The notes: a model not told the origin generated them from the sequence alone. Positions 17,122-25,022 are shown, numbered from the stretch's first letter. The stretch: DNA of 64,000 nucleotides from an uncultured Halocynthiibacter sp. (GCA_947503035.1 CANNCD010000001.1:744001-808000), one strand, 5' to 3'. A program made the numbers and translations.

Positions 17122-17150
17122 AAGGGCCCCGCATCTGTGGGGCCTTTTGC
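17122..17150 (+). terminator. Rho-independent terminator
   Basis: GGCCCC at 17125-17130 pairs with GGGGCC at 17139-17144 around an 8-base loop, flanked by AA/TT and followed by TTTTGCGTTTTT. It ends the OmpA/coiled-coil operon and lies next to the convergent Lrp gene. Confidence 0.85.
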
Positions 17151-17158
17151 GTTTTTCC

Positions 17159-17626
17159 CTAGGGGACGACCGACAATTTGGTGCTGTCCTTGATGTCATC
17201 CATCACGAAACTGGCCGAGACCTCGGACAGGGGCACCCGCGCGATCAGCCGTTGATAAAACCGATCATAGCCCGCCACATCCGCCACCCGTACCCGCAAC
17301 ACATAGTCCAAATCGCCGCTCATCCGGTGGGCCCCGATGATCTCAGGCAGGGACTTCACCGCGCTCTCGAACTGGGCCAACCAATCGGCGCTGTGTTCCT
17401 TGGTGCGGATCATCACAAACACGGACAAGCCAAGGCCGAGCGCATTTGGATCCACAAGCACCACATGCCCACGGATCACGCCCGCCTCTTCCATCTGTTT
17501 GACCCGGCGCCAACAGGCATTGCGCGACAGATGCACACGGTCGGACAGGGCCTCCATGCTGATGGTGGAATCGTCCTGAAGCACGTCCAGAATGCGAAAA
17601 TCGATTTCGTCCAATGTTTTATCCAT
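17159..17626 (-). CDS. Lrp/AsnC-family regulator
   Basis: 155 residues: helix-turn-helix (LDVLQDDSTISMEALSDRVHLSRNACWRRVKQMEEAGVI) and RAM domain (IIGAHRMSGDLDYVLRVRVADVAGYDRFYQ). The ATG at 17626 matches family length; the longer frame to 17755 crosses the promoter region. It is divergent from the DUF6356/glutamine-amidotransferase pair, with TTGGGAT-type half-sites between, which makes that pair the probable target. The ligand is likely an amino acid but cannot be specified. Confidence 0.88.
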   Translation of the reverse strand: MDKTLDEIDFRILDVLQDDSTISMEALSDRVHLSRNACWRRVKQMEEAGVIRGHVVLVDPNALGLGLSVFVMIRTKEHSADWLAQFESAVKSLPEIIGAHRMSGDLDYVLRVRVADVAGYDRFYQRLIARVPLSEVSASFVMDDIKDSTKLSVVP

Positions 17627-17628
17627 TC

Positions 17629-17676
17629 TTGGGACTGTATCCCAATATTTGGCGTGATCAATATAAATTTTGGGAT
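17629..17676. promoter_or_regulatory. Cluster of TTGGGA/ATCCCAA half-sites (putative Lrp operator)
   Basis: ATCCCAATATTT at 17639-17650 and AAATTTTGGGAT at 17665-17676 form a 12-base inverted repeat with a single mismatch. A third half-site, TTGGGA at 17629-17634, pairs with the same TCCCAA over a 5-base gap and lies against the lrp start codon. The arrangement fits autorepression plus control of the divergent pair by the adjacent Lrp protein. Confidence 0.65.
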
Positions 17677-17726
17677 CATTTTGGCAAATCCACCGCCTAT
17701 ACCGGTGGAAACCAAGGAGAGACCAG

Positions 17727-17966
17727 ATGGACAAAACCACCGCCCCCCGCCCCACGATTTTGCGTTCCTTTACCGAACATCCCGCCAGCGTCGGCGAAAC
17801 CTATGGCCAACATTTCCTGTTTGCGCTGCGGTTTTCGATGCGTCTGTTTCTGGCCGCCGGTGCCGCATTCATTCACGCACTGATCCCTGCCCTGTTCGAA
17901 AAAACCGCCAGCGAGCGGATCAAGGCCATGCACCATGATCTGACCCACCGAAACGACGACGCATAA
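17727..17966 (+). CDS. DUF6356-family small membrane protein
   Basis: 79 residues. It contains FTEHPASVGETYGQHFLFALRFSMRLFLAAGAAFIHALIPALF, with a hydrophobic segment about residues 38-58; the HPASVGETYxxH motif and following helix fit the DUF6356 family. Nothing is known of its activity; the conserved His residues could ligate a metal. A good AAGGAGA site precedes the ATG, and only one base separates it from the glutamine amidotransferase gene. Confidence 0.75.
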   Translation: MDKTTAPRPTILRSFTEHPASVGETYGQHFLFALRFSMRLFLAAGAAFIHALIPALFEKTASERIKAMHHDLTHRNDDA

Positions 17967-17967
17967 C

Positions 17968-18729
17968 ATGTGCAGATTTGCCGCCTATGTCGGGCCTGAA
18001 ATCCCGCTCGAACGGATTGTGACGTTACCGGATCATTCGCTTTTGGAGCAAAGTCAGAACGCCACCGAGGCCAAGATGTCCGTCAACGGTGACGGTTTTG
18101 GCTTGGCGTGGTACGGCGACCAGATGGCGCCGGGTCTGTACCGCGATGTCCTGCCGGCGTGGTCCGACGGGAACCTGCCCGATCTGTGCCGGATGATGCG
18201 ATCAGGGTTGTTTTTGGCCCATGTGCGCGCCTCGACGACCGGTGCGACGTCGCGCCAGAATTGTCACCCGTTTCGCTGGGGACGCTGGGCCTTTATGCAT
18301 AACGGGCAAATCGGCGGCTACCCCGCACGGCGCCGCGCGCTTGAGGCAAGGCTCTCCGATGATCTGTTCAACGCCCGTCAGGGGACGACGGATTCCGAAT
18401 TGCTGTTTCTATTGATGATCCAAAACGGGTTGGAGGACGATGTTATGGGGGCGATTTCGGCCACGCTGGCCCAGATCAGCGCGGTCAAAACCGACACGCC
18501 CCATCGCATCACCTGTGCCCTGTCAGACGGGGCGACTTTGTTCGCGTTCCGGTTCTCGTCCGATGGCCGAAGCCCGACGCTTTATATTGGCAAGGACATG
18601 GATTCAGGCGGCTGCGTTTTGGCATCAGAGCCGCTTGAAACCAACGGGGCGCGCTGGACGTCGGTGCCGGACCGCACGGTGGTCGCCCTGTCGCGTCATG
18701 CCATGGATTTCAACGATATCATCCTATGA
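17968..18729 (+). CDS. Class II glutamine amidotransferase (YafJ/EgtC-like)
   Basis: 253 residues. It starts MCRFAAYVG, placing the catalytic Cys at position 2 once Met is removed, as in Ntn-type class II amidotransferases. Other family motifs are NGDGFGLAWYG, AHVRASTTGATSRQNCHPF and FMHNGQIGG. It is a stand-alone glutaminase domain related to YafJ and EgtC; the acceptor of ammonia or gamma-glutamyl is unknown. It overlaps the convergent DUF2177 gene by 11 bases. Confidence 0.88.
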   Translation: MCRFAAYVGPEIPLERIVTLPDHSLLEQSQNATEAKMSVNGDGFGLAWYGDQMAPGLYRDVLPAWSDGNLPDLCRMMRSGLFLAHVRASTTGATSRQNCHPFRWGRWAFMHNGQIGGYPARRRALEARLSDDLFNARQGTTDSELLFLLMIQNGLEDDVMGAISATLAQISAVKTDTPHRITCALSDGATLFAFRFSSDGRSPTLYIGKDMDSGGCVLASEPLETNGARWTSVPDRTVVALSRHAMDFNDIIL

Positions 18730-19120
18730 TCATCGGGGTCAGGGCAACCCCTGCCCCCGCCACCACGGCCGTCAATACGCCGCCCCAGATCGTGTCATAG
18801 ACCACCTGTTCCCGCGTCCAATCCCGCAGGGTCGCCATGTTGGTGAATTCATATGTGCCATAGGTCAGCACGCCCAAAATGAACCCGTTGCCCATCGCGG
18901 CGAGCGGCGCCCCCGCGGCCAAGGCGGGTACCGACACAAACCACAACACCCCCGCCACATAGCCAAAATAAAACACCGCCGCCGGAACCATGCGAAACGG
19001 ATCGGCGAACAGATGGCCGACATTGCGTTCGAACACCGGCTTGATCACAAACCGAAGCCCGATGATATCCACCAGAAGGAACATCACTGCACTCACTAGA
19101 TAAAGCGTCACAATCGTCAT
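18719..19120 (-). CDS. DUF2177-family membrane protein
   Basis: 133 residues with four hydrophobic helices and the DUF2177 pattern (YLVSAVMFLLVDIIGL near the N-terminus; NGFILGVLTYGTYEFTNMATLRDW in the third quarter; DTIWGGVLTA near the end). Members sit in the inner membrane and have no assigned activity. It is the last gene of the sigma-E-type operon starting at 23065, 16 bases after the SDR. A structural role in the membrane-lipid stress response is inferred from this linkage. Confidence 0.82.
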   Translation of the reverse strand: MTIVTLYLVSAVMFLLVDIIGLRFVIKPVFERNVGHLFADPFRMVPAAVFYFGYVAGVLWFVSVPALAAGAPLAAMGNGFILGVLTYGTYEFTNMATLRDWTREQVVYDTIWGGVLTAVVAGAGVALTPMIIG

Positions 19121-19136
19121 GGCGTATCTCCCAATG

Positions 19137-19874
19137 TCATTGCACCAACCGGCGCAAAAGCGGCAGCGACGCCCAATACGGCAGGCTGCGGATGAGTTTC
19201 AGAACAAGGGTCAGACGGCGCGGAAAATGGATTTCGAACCGCCGCCCATTCAGCCCTTTGATGATCGCCTGTGCGGCCCCGTCGGGTGTCATCAATCCCG
19301 GCATGGTGAATGCGTTTCGTTGCGTCAAACGCGTGTCCACAAACCCCGGATTGATCAGACGCACATCGACGCGCCCATGCAGTTCCGAACGAAGGGTCTG
19401 CGCCAAATTGATCACCCCCGCCTTGGTCGCGGAATAGATCTGCCCCTGTGGCAAGCCGATATAACCGGCCACCGAGCCACAGAGGGCAAGCTGTCCACCC
19501 GCGCGCAACACATCCGGCGCGATCTGCGCAATATGGAACGTGCCAGTTAGGTTCACGGTGACGATCTGGGCGGCCATCACGGGATCGATATCGGCGACCT
19601 TACCGGGGTCATAAAGCGCGGCCAGATGGATCACCCGATCAATCAGCCCGTGCGCCATAACGGTGGTCGCTGCGGCCTCGACGGACGCGCGGTCGCCCAC
19701 ATCCATCGACACCACAACATGCCCAGCCCCCAAATCATCGGCCAGCTGTTGCAGCCGATCTTCGGAGCGCGCGGATAGGATCAACGTCGCGCCGGACGCC
19801 GCAAAGGCCCGCGCCACCGCGGCGCCGATCCCGTCGCTTGCGCCGATGATCCAAATGCGTTCGCCACTATGCAT
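19137..19874 (-). CDS. SDR-family dehydrogenase in RpoE-linked operon
   Basis: 245 residues. The N-terminal cofactor motif IIGASDGIGAAVARAF, catalytic region (CGSVAGYIGLPQGQIYSATKAGV) and C-terminal extension PRRLTLVLKLIRSLPYWASLPLLRRLV, which looks amphipathic, suggest a lipid-facing SDR. It overlaps the upstream methyltransferase gene by eight bases. The substrate is probably a lipid or fatty-acyl derivative, judged only from the neighbouring genes. Confidence 0.87.
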   Translation of the reverse strand: MHSGERIWIIGASDGIGAAVARAFAASGATLILSARSEDRLQQLADDLGAGHVVVSMDVGDRASVEAAATTVMAHGLIDRVIHLAALYDPGKVADIDPVMAAQIVTVNLTGTFHIAQIAPDVLRAGGQLALCGSVAGYIGLPQGQIYSATKAGVINLAQTLRSELHGRVDVRLINPGFVDTRLTQRNAFTMPGLMTPDGAAQAIIKGLNGRRFEIHFPRRLTLVLKLIRSLPYWASLPLLRRLVQ

Positions 19875-21024
19875 GGGTCAACTCCACCTGCACCACATCG
19901 GTTTGCCCTGCGGCAAAGGACGCGGTGCAAATGCCCAGATAAAACCGCCAGCTGCGCAGGAATGTATCGTCATAGCCAAGCCGGTTGATCCGGTCGCGTT
20001 TCTCCATCATGCGGCCATGCCACATGTCACAGGTCCGCGCGTAATCGGCCCCGAAGGCATGGGTATTCTCTGCGACCAATCCGGCCTTTTGCGCCTGTTC
20101 GGCGATCACCGCATTCGACAACAACATCCCGCCCGGGAACGTGTGATGCCGGATGTAATCCGACGTTTTGCGATAGGTTTCAAAGTAATCATCCTCGACC
20201 GTGATTGCCTGAATGACGGCCCGCCCACCCCGCGACAGGCGGGATTTCAGCATGGAAAAATAGGTCGGCCAATAGGCCTCGCCCACGGCCTCGATCATCT
20301 CAATCGACACGATGCCATCGAAGGTGCCAGTGGTTTTGCGGTAATCCTCAAGACGGATATCGGCGCGCCCATCCAGCCGCGCATCGGCGTACCCCTTTTG
20401 ACTGGGCGAAATCGTCAGGCCGGTGACATGGCGCCCCTGATCGGCGGCCCGTTCGGCGAACCCGCCCCAGCCACAGCCCACCTCAAGCACCCGCTCCGCC
20501 CCATCGATCCGGTCCAGAATGCGGTCATATTTGCGGTTCTGCGCACGCACCAAATCGCCGTCCTCGGGCGTGAACATCGCGGACGAATAGGTCATCGTGT
20601 CATCAAGCCAGAGCTGATAAAACTCATTCCCCACATCATAATGGGCGCGGATATTACGCGATGCGCCCTTCTGCGAATTCTTGCGTAGCAGACGGTTGAC
20701 GGTGGTGTATTTCAGGCTGCTCCAAAACCCCGCAAAGGCGTAATTTTGGAACTGGTCAAAATTGCGCAGCGCGACCTCGGTCAAATCGGAAATCGACGCC
20801 GTATCCCACAGACCCGCGACATAGGTTTCACCGAGCCCAATGTCCCCCTTGGCCGCCATCGACGTGACGACGGACCAATCGTGGATCTGCATCTCGGCGC
20901 TGGGGCTGCCGTCGCCAAAATCGTACCTCTCGCCCTCGGGCGTGGTCAAACGCAGGCTCCCGACGGTAATATTTTCGCAGGTCGCGAGGAAATCGCGTTT
21001 GATCTGTTTGGTCAGGAATAGCAT
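19867..21024 (-). CDS. Cyclopropane-fatty-acyl-phospholipid-synthase-family methyltransferase
   Basis: 385 residues. The SAM-binding motif VLEVGCGWGGFAERAA and the CFAS signatures HYDVGNEFYQLWLDDTMTYSSA and SIEMIEAVGEAYWPTYF are all present, as is RHHTFPGGMLLS. The family adds a methylene or methyl group from SAM to the double bond of membrane phospholipid acyl chains. Its start forms a TGATG overlap with the DUF1365 stop. The operon is led by a TGATCC-type promoter, consistent with induction by membrane oxidants. Confidence 0.9.
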   Translation of the reverse strand: MLFLTKQIKRDFLATCENITVGSLRLTTPEGERYDFGDGSPSAEMQIHDWSVVTSMAAKGDIGLGETYVAGLWDTASISDLTEVALRNFDQFQNYAFAGFWSSLKYTTVNRLLRKNSQKGASRNIRAHYDVGNEFYQLWLDDTMTYSSAMFTPEDGDLVRAQNRKYDRILDRIDGAERVLEVGCGWGGFAERAADQGRHVTGLTISPSQKGYADARLDGRADIRLEDYRKTTGTFDGIVSIEMIEAVGEAYWPTYFSMLKSRLSRGGRAVIQAITVEDDYFETYRKTSDYIRHHTFPGGMLLSNAVIAEQAQKAGLVAENTHAFGADYARTCDMWHGRMMEKRDRINRLGYDDTFLRSWRFYLGICTASFAAGQTDVVQVELTHA

Positions 21025-21776
21025 CAGGTCACCTCGTTCTGTGGGGGTGTTGGGCGCGTCCGATACGTCGCACCTTTGAGTTTCAGGCGAAGCGCCTGCC
21101 AGTAGATAAGCGCAAGCGTGCGTAGCCCGCCAAGGGGGCGACGGATTGCGCCCGCGATGATATGGCCATTGGTCAGCGGCATCCGCGCACCGGTCAGGGT
21201 TGCGATCACGCCATCGTCGCCATTGGTGTGGGTAATGCGGATCGCGATGCGGTCATGGGTTAGGTTAAAGGCGAATTCATAGCCGCCTTTGATTTCCTGA
21301 AACGGCGACACATGAAGCGATTTTGGCGTCTTGATCCGCGTGTCCTTGGTAATGGGCGCGAAATCGGGCGTGTGACACAGGTACGAATGACGGTCTCCAA
21401 ATGGGGTCGAAACCTCGGCGATGACGGCGCGGATATCGTCGCCCGTTTTGGCCAACCAGAAACTGACGGGGTTAAAGACCCGACCGAAATGGCGCGGCTG
21501 GGTCAAGAGGCCGATTTGGATGTCGTCGGTCAACCCCGCGTCGACAAACACGTCCCGCGCCCAAGACGCCCCGCGTCCATCGCGCAGCGCACCGCCGTGG
21601 TCGCGGTCGGCCACGGAAAACACGTTGAACCGATTGCGCGAGAACAACGCGGGGCCTGTGTCGTCGGCCTCGGGATCGATCAACACGAAATCGACGCCAT
21701 AGGTGAACCCGTGTGAAATCGCGCCGCGTCGGGTGTGGGTCGTGCTGCCACGCAGATATTCGGGGGCATGGGTCAT
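21024..21776 (-). CDS. DUF1365 domain-containing protein
   Basis: 250 residues. Family motifs include GSTTHTRRGAISHGFTYGVDFVLID at the N-terminus, ARDVF, a central GRVFNPVSFWLA, EVSTPFGDRHSYL and LHVSPFQEIKGGYEF. DUF1365 proteins nearly always accompany a flavin amine-oxidase-like protein and a CFAS-like methyltransferase, exactly as here. In Rhodobacter sphaeroides, genes of comparable clusters have been linked to oxygen-dependent modification of methylated acyl chains. It is coupled to the upstream FAD gene by an ATGA overlap at 21773-21776. Confidence 0.88.
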   Translation of the reverse strand: MTHAPEYLRGSTTHTRRGAISHGFTYGVDFVLIDPEADDTGPALFSRNRFNVFSVADRDHGGALRDGRGASWARDVFVDAGLTDDIQIGLLTQPRHFGRVFNPVSFWLAKTGDDIRAVIAEVSTPFGDRHSYLCHTPDFAPITKDTRIKTPKSLHVSPFQEIKGGYEFAFNLTHDRIAIRITHTNGDDGVIATLTGARMPLTNGHIIAGAIRRPLGGLRTLALIYWQALRLKLKGATYRTRPTPPQNEVT

Positions 21777-23065
21777 GCGGGTTGGGTCTCCATCAGGCGG
21801 GCGATGCGCATGGCGCTGGCAAAGCCGTCCTCGTGGAATCCATGGCGGGTATAGGCGCCGGCGAACCACGTGTTGTTCTGGCCTTGGATATCCATCAGGC
21901 GACGTTGCGCGTCCAAGGCGGGGCCGTCAAACACGGGATGACGGAATGTGACCTCGTCATACACGGCATCTTCGCGCACGGATTTCAGCGGGTTCAGCGA
22001 CACAAACAGAGGGTCCGTTTCGGGAATATTCTGCAAGCGGTTCATCCAGTATGTCACGCCGATGCTGGTCTCGGGTTTGGTGGTGTCGGTGGTGTAAACC
22101 CAGCTGGACCAGACGCCTTTTCGCTTGGGCATCAGGTCCGCATCACGATGCAGGATCACCCGATTATCCTGATACCGGATATCGGATAAAATCATTTGTT
22201 CTTGGGGTGTTGCGCGCGACAGTAAACGTAACGCCTGATCCGGATGACAGGCAAAAATCACGTGATCAAAGGCCGAGGTTACGGGCCCCGTTTCATCATT
22301 TTTGGTGGTGACGGTTGATGTCACGCCGGTGCGATCCACGGCGGCGACGGGGGTGTTTTTGCGGATCACGACATTATTGGTGACCAGATGTGCCTCAAGA
22401 CGGTGAACATATTCGCGGCTGCCGCCATCGACGGTCCACCATTGATGTTGGCCGGACGTAGACAAGAGCGCGTGGTTGCGGAAAAACTGCACCACAGGAC
22501 GCGCGGGGAAATCGCGAATGGCGGCGGCGGGTGTGGACCAGATCGCGCCACAAAGCGGCAGAAGGTAATAATTCTGAAACCACGATCCAAGCCGCAGATG
22601 ATCCATCACATCCCCAAGCGTCAGATCATCACTGGTGGCGAGCCGTTCGGCGTGTTTGTTAAACGTCAGAATATCGCGCACCATCCGCGCAAATCCGGGG
22701 CGCAGAAGGTTGCGTTTCTGGGTCATCAAGGCCCGCACATCCCGCAGACCATATTCGATCCGACCGTCATCGATCGACGCGCCAAAACTCATGTCGCTTT
22801 TGACGACGGGCACATCAAGGTCGTTAAACATCCGCGTCAAATGCGGGTAGTTGGCATAGTTAAAGACGATGAACCCCGTATCCACCGGCTGATCGCCATT
22901 TTTGCCCGCAATCACCGTGCGCGCATGGCCGCCAAGACGCGGTGCGGCCTCAAACAGGGTGACATCATGGTCGCGCCCCAACCGATAGGCAGAGGCAAGC
23001 CCCGAAATGCCACCACCAATCACGGCGATGCGTTGCGGGCGTAAGGGTCGGACATCAAAGGGCAT
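21773..23065 (-). CDS. FAD-dependent amine-oxidase-like oxidoreductase
   Basis: 430 residues. The Rossmann FAD motif RIAVIGGGISGLASAYRL lies at the N-terminus, followed by LFEAAPRLGGHARTV. The C-terminus NNTWFAGAYTRHGFHEDGFASA is the flavin-closing region of this family. It starts at 23065, where AGGAG is correctly spaced; the ATG at 23086 has no such site. It is the first gene of a five-gene operon. Desaturation or oxidation of a membrane acyl chain is inferred from the partners. Confidence 0.88.
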   Translation of the reverse strand: MPFDVRPLRPQRIAVIGGGISGLASAYRLGRDHDVTLFEAAPRLGGHARTVIAGKNGDQPVDTGFIVFNYANYPHLTRMFNDLDVPVVKSDMSFGASIDDGRIEYGLRDVRALMTQKRNLLRPGFARMVRDILTFNKHAERLATSDDLTLGDVMDHLRLGSWFQNYYLLPLCGAIWSTPAAAIRDFPARPVVQFFRNHALLSTSGQHQWWTVDGGSREYVHRLEAHLVTNNVVIRKNTPVAAVDRTGVTSTVTTKNDETGPVTSAFDHVIFACHPDQALRLLSRATPQEQMILSDIRYQDNRVILHRDADLMPKRKGVWSSWVYTTDTTKPETSIGVTYWMNRLQNIPETDPLFVSLNPLKSVREDAVYDEVTFRHPVFDGPALDAQRRLMDIQGQNNTWFAGAYTRHGFHEDGFASAMRIARLMETQPA

Positions 23066-23098
23066 TTGCGCTCCTGCTTGGGTCATGCATTTGTATTA

Positions 23099-23128
23099 AG
23101 GCTACGCCATGTTTCCCAATTTGGATCA
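23099..23128 (-). promoter_or_regulatory. RpoE-type promoter of the FAD/DUF1365/CFAS operon
   Basis: On the minus strand TGATCC (23128-23123) is followed after 18 bases by TAGCCT (23104-23099). TGATCC is the -35 recognised by RpoE of Rhodobacter sphaeroides. It lies 34 bases upstream of the chosen start. Confidence 0.75.
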
Positions 23129-23151
23129 TAAAATAATTTCACAGATTAATA

Positions 23152-23181
23152 TGATCCGGATTTTGTTTTGCGCCGTAACAG
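23152..23181 (+). promoter_or_regulatory. RpoE-type autoregulatory promoter
   Basis: TGATCC at 23152-23157, an 18-base spacer, then TAACAG at 23176-23181. The same -35 and the same spacing occur in the divergent promoter 24 bases away, supporting both. Transcription would start near 23188, so an in-frame ATG at 23186 cannot be an ordinary start. Confidence 0.75.
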
Positions 23182-23260
23182 GTGTATGTTGATAGAAACG
23201 CAGAAATCAAAGACCTCCGAGACGCCCAATCGGGCGCCTTCGCGAAAGGACACCGCCCGC

Positions 23261-23830
23261 GTGACGCAATCGGCCGCCCCATCGACGCCCAAAATTTCGC
23301 AGCAGACCATATGTATGTTGGCCGTGCGTGACAGGCGTGACAAGGCGGCCTTTGCCGAGCTGTTCGACCATTTCGCGCCACGCCTGAAGGGGTTCATCAT
23401 GCGGTCGGGCACGTCCAATGCGCAGGCCGAGGAGATCGTCCAAGACGTCATGTTGACCGTCTGGCGAAAATCGGACCAGTTCGACCCAAAACGCGCGCAG
23501 GTCTCGGCGTGGATCTATCAAATTGCCCGCAATCGCCAGATTGATGTGTTTCGCAAAAACGCGCGCCCCCTGCCCGAAGAGCTTCGACATGAACCGGACG
23601 CGGAACCCGACGCCAGCGCCATGTTGGCCGTGGACCAAGAGGCGACCCTGTTAAAACGCGCAATTGGACGATTAAAACCCGAACAACGCGCCATGATCGA
23701 AAAGGCCTATCTGGGCGATCTCACCCACCAAGAGATCAGCACCGAAACCGGCCTTCCGCTTGGAACGATCAAATCACGTATTCGACTGGCCCTTGAACGG
23801 CTGCGTCATGAACTGAGGGATATTCGATAA
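23261..23830 (+). CDS. rpoE: ECF sigma factor RpoE
   Basis: About 189 residues from a GTG at 23261 with AAAGGA ten bases upstream. Region 2 (AFAELFDHFAPRLKGFIMRSG...AEEIVQDVMLTVWRKSDQF...AWIYQIARNRQIDVFRK) and region 4 (LKPEQRAMIEKAYLGDLTHQEISTETGLPLGTIKSRIRLALERLR) match ECF sigma factors paired with ChrR. The family directs the response to singlet oxygen and related oxidants. In-frame ATG at 23186 is too close to the predicted transcription start. Its stop overlaps chrR in TAATG. Confidence 0.92.
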   Translation: MTQSAAPSTPKISQQTICMLAVRDRRDKAAFAELFDHFAPRLKGFIMRSGTSNAQAEEIVQDVMLTVWRKSDQFDPKRAQVSAWIYQIARNRQIDVFRKNARPLPEELRHEPDAEPDASAMLAVDQEATLLKRAIGRLKPEQRAMIEKAYLGDLTHQEISTETGLPLGTIKSRIRLALERLRHELRDIR

Positions 23831-24465
23831 TGTCCGCAATCAAACACCACACCCCCGACCCATTAATGGCGGCCTATGCGGCGGGCACATTGCCCCATCC
23901 GTTTGCCATGGTTGTTGCCGCGCAGATTTCCATGGACGACACCGCCCGCGCCAGCTTTGAGGCGCACAAGGTCGCCGGCGGCGTTTTGTTGGACGACACC
24001 GAAACCGCGCCCGTGTCCGAGGATTTGAAATCCAACGTGATGGATCAACTGGACGCGACCTATGTGGAAAAACCCCGCAAAAAGGCCCAAGGCGTTTACC
24101 CCGCCCCCGTGATGGAGGCCCTTAAGGGGCGCCCGCCGCGGTGGAAATCGCTGGGACTTGGGGTGCGTCAAGATATCATTTGGTCCGGCCCCGAGGGGTC
24201 CGTGCGTCTTTTGTATATTCCCCCCAATCAGGCGGTGCCCGATCACAGCCACGGCGGGCTTGAACTGACGCTTGTTCTTCAAGGCAGCTTTTCGGATGAG
24301 ACCGGCGAATTCGGTGTCGGTGATCTTGAGGTGGCCAACGAGAACGTGGAACACACGCCCTTTGCCGGTGGCGATCAGGCCTGTATTTGTTTGGCCGCGA
24401 CCGATGCGCCGCTTCGGTTCCGCTCATTCATGCCGCGCCTTCTTCAGCCGCTGTTTCGGATTTAA
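23830..24465 (+). CDS. chrR: ChrR-family anti-sigma factor lacking the N-terminal zinc ligands
   Basis: 211 residues. The N-terminal anti-sigma domain (HHTPDPLMAAYAAGTL...) and C-terminal cupin-like domain are both present. The cupin metal ligands look intact: H139, H141, E145 and H175. In the Rhodobacter protein the anti-sigma domain holds zinc through one His plus an HxxxCxxC motif. Here the corresponding stretch is QISMDDTA, so the three later ligands are replaced (about Q32, D36, A39), while the early His (6/7) remains. It should still pair with RpoE by operon logic, but zinc-independently. Confidence 0.9.
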   Translation: MSAIKHHTPDPLMAAYAAGTLPHPFAMVVAAQISMDDTARASFEAHKVAGGVLLDDTETAPVSEDLKSNVMDQLDATYVEKPRKKAQGVYPAPVMEALKGRPPRWKSLGLGVRQDIIWSGPEGSVRLLYIPPNQAVPDHSHGGLELTLVLQGSFSDETGEFGVGDLEVANENVEHTPFAGGDQACICLAATDAPLRFRSFMPRLLQPLFRI

Positions 24466-24488
24466 CCGCAGGCCGACGGCTGATCCAT

Positions 24489-24509
24489 CGTCTATATCAA
24501 AAGTTTATG
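24489..24509 (+). repeat. 21-base direct repeat, copy 1
   Basis: CGTCTATATCAAAAGTTTATG, identical to 24903-24923 except for one base (T/C at position 9). It lies 23 bases after chrR and precedes a hairpin. The pair could be shared promoter or operator elements of the two downstream transcripts. Confidence 0.55.
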
Positions 24510-24518
24510 TTCATGCTG

Positions 24519-24536
24519 CGGGGGCTATGGCCCCCG
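24519..24536 (+). terminator. Hairpin after rpoE-chrR
   Basis: CGGGGGC-tatg-GCCCCCG, a 7-base GC stem with a 4-base loop, 53 bases after the chrR stop. It is followed by TTGTGC rather than a T-run, so it is a plausible but weak terminator. Confidence 0.5.
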
Positions 24537-24626
24537 TTGTGCAACCTTTGATGGATGGAGCGCCGCGCGTGAATACCGCTAGATGGCAAGACCCCCCAAC
24601 TCCCCTTGCCACAGTCAGGACCGAAC

Positions 24627-24878
24627 ATGACACGCATCGTAGAAATTCTTGCCACCACGCTTTTGGACACAGAACTGCGGGCGCTCGAATTGCTAAGCCG
24701 CGATGAGCAACGCGATGATATTGTTCAAAAACAAAGCGAAACCTTGGTTGAATTGCGTGCCGCAGAATATCGCCCAGGCCCCGACGGGCCCCGTTTGATT
24801 CTTACACGATTGGGCGCACGCCTGTTGTTGGAATGTCAGGCCCGAAAAACCGAGCCATTGAACCGGCACGCCGCCTAG
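24627..24878 (+). CDS. Small hypothetical protein
   Basis: 83 residues. MTRIVEILATTLLDTELRA begins a predicted all-helical protein with a charged middle (LLSRDEQRDDIVQKQSETLVEL) and a short C-terminal tail. AGGA lies seven bases before the ATG. No domain was recognised and no membrane segment is seen. It stands alone between the chrR hairpin and the PepSY-like operon. Coding is plausible from start context, but the possibility of a chance frame remains. Confidence 0.45.
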   Translation: MTRIVEILATTLLDTELRALELLSRDEQRDDIVQKQSETLVELRAAEYRPGPDGPRLILTRLGARLLLECQARKTEPLNRHAA

Positions 24879-24902
24879 GACCACGCGCAGATGCCCGAAA
24901 AA

Positions 24903-24923
24903 CGTCTATACCAAAAGTTTATG
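24903..24923 (+). repeat. 21-base direct repeat, copy 2
   Basis: CGTCTATACCAAAAGTTTATG, 414 bases after copy 1 and differing at one position. It lies upstream of the structured leader of the PepSY-like gene. Confidence 0.55.
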
Positions 24924-25022
24924 ACAGGGTTTTCAACGATAGAATGATGCAAAAAACGGAAAATCCATGATAGATATTGGTCATTGCCCAAAGGTTTCCC
25001 CAAACCGTTATACGGGTCATAT

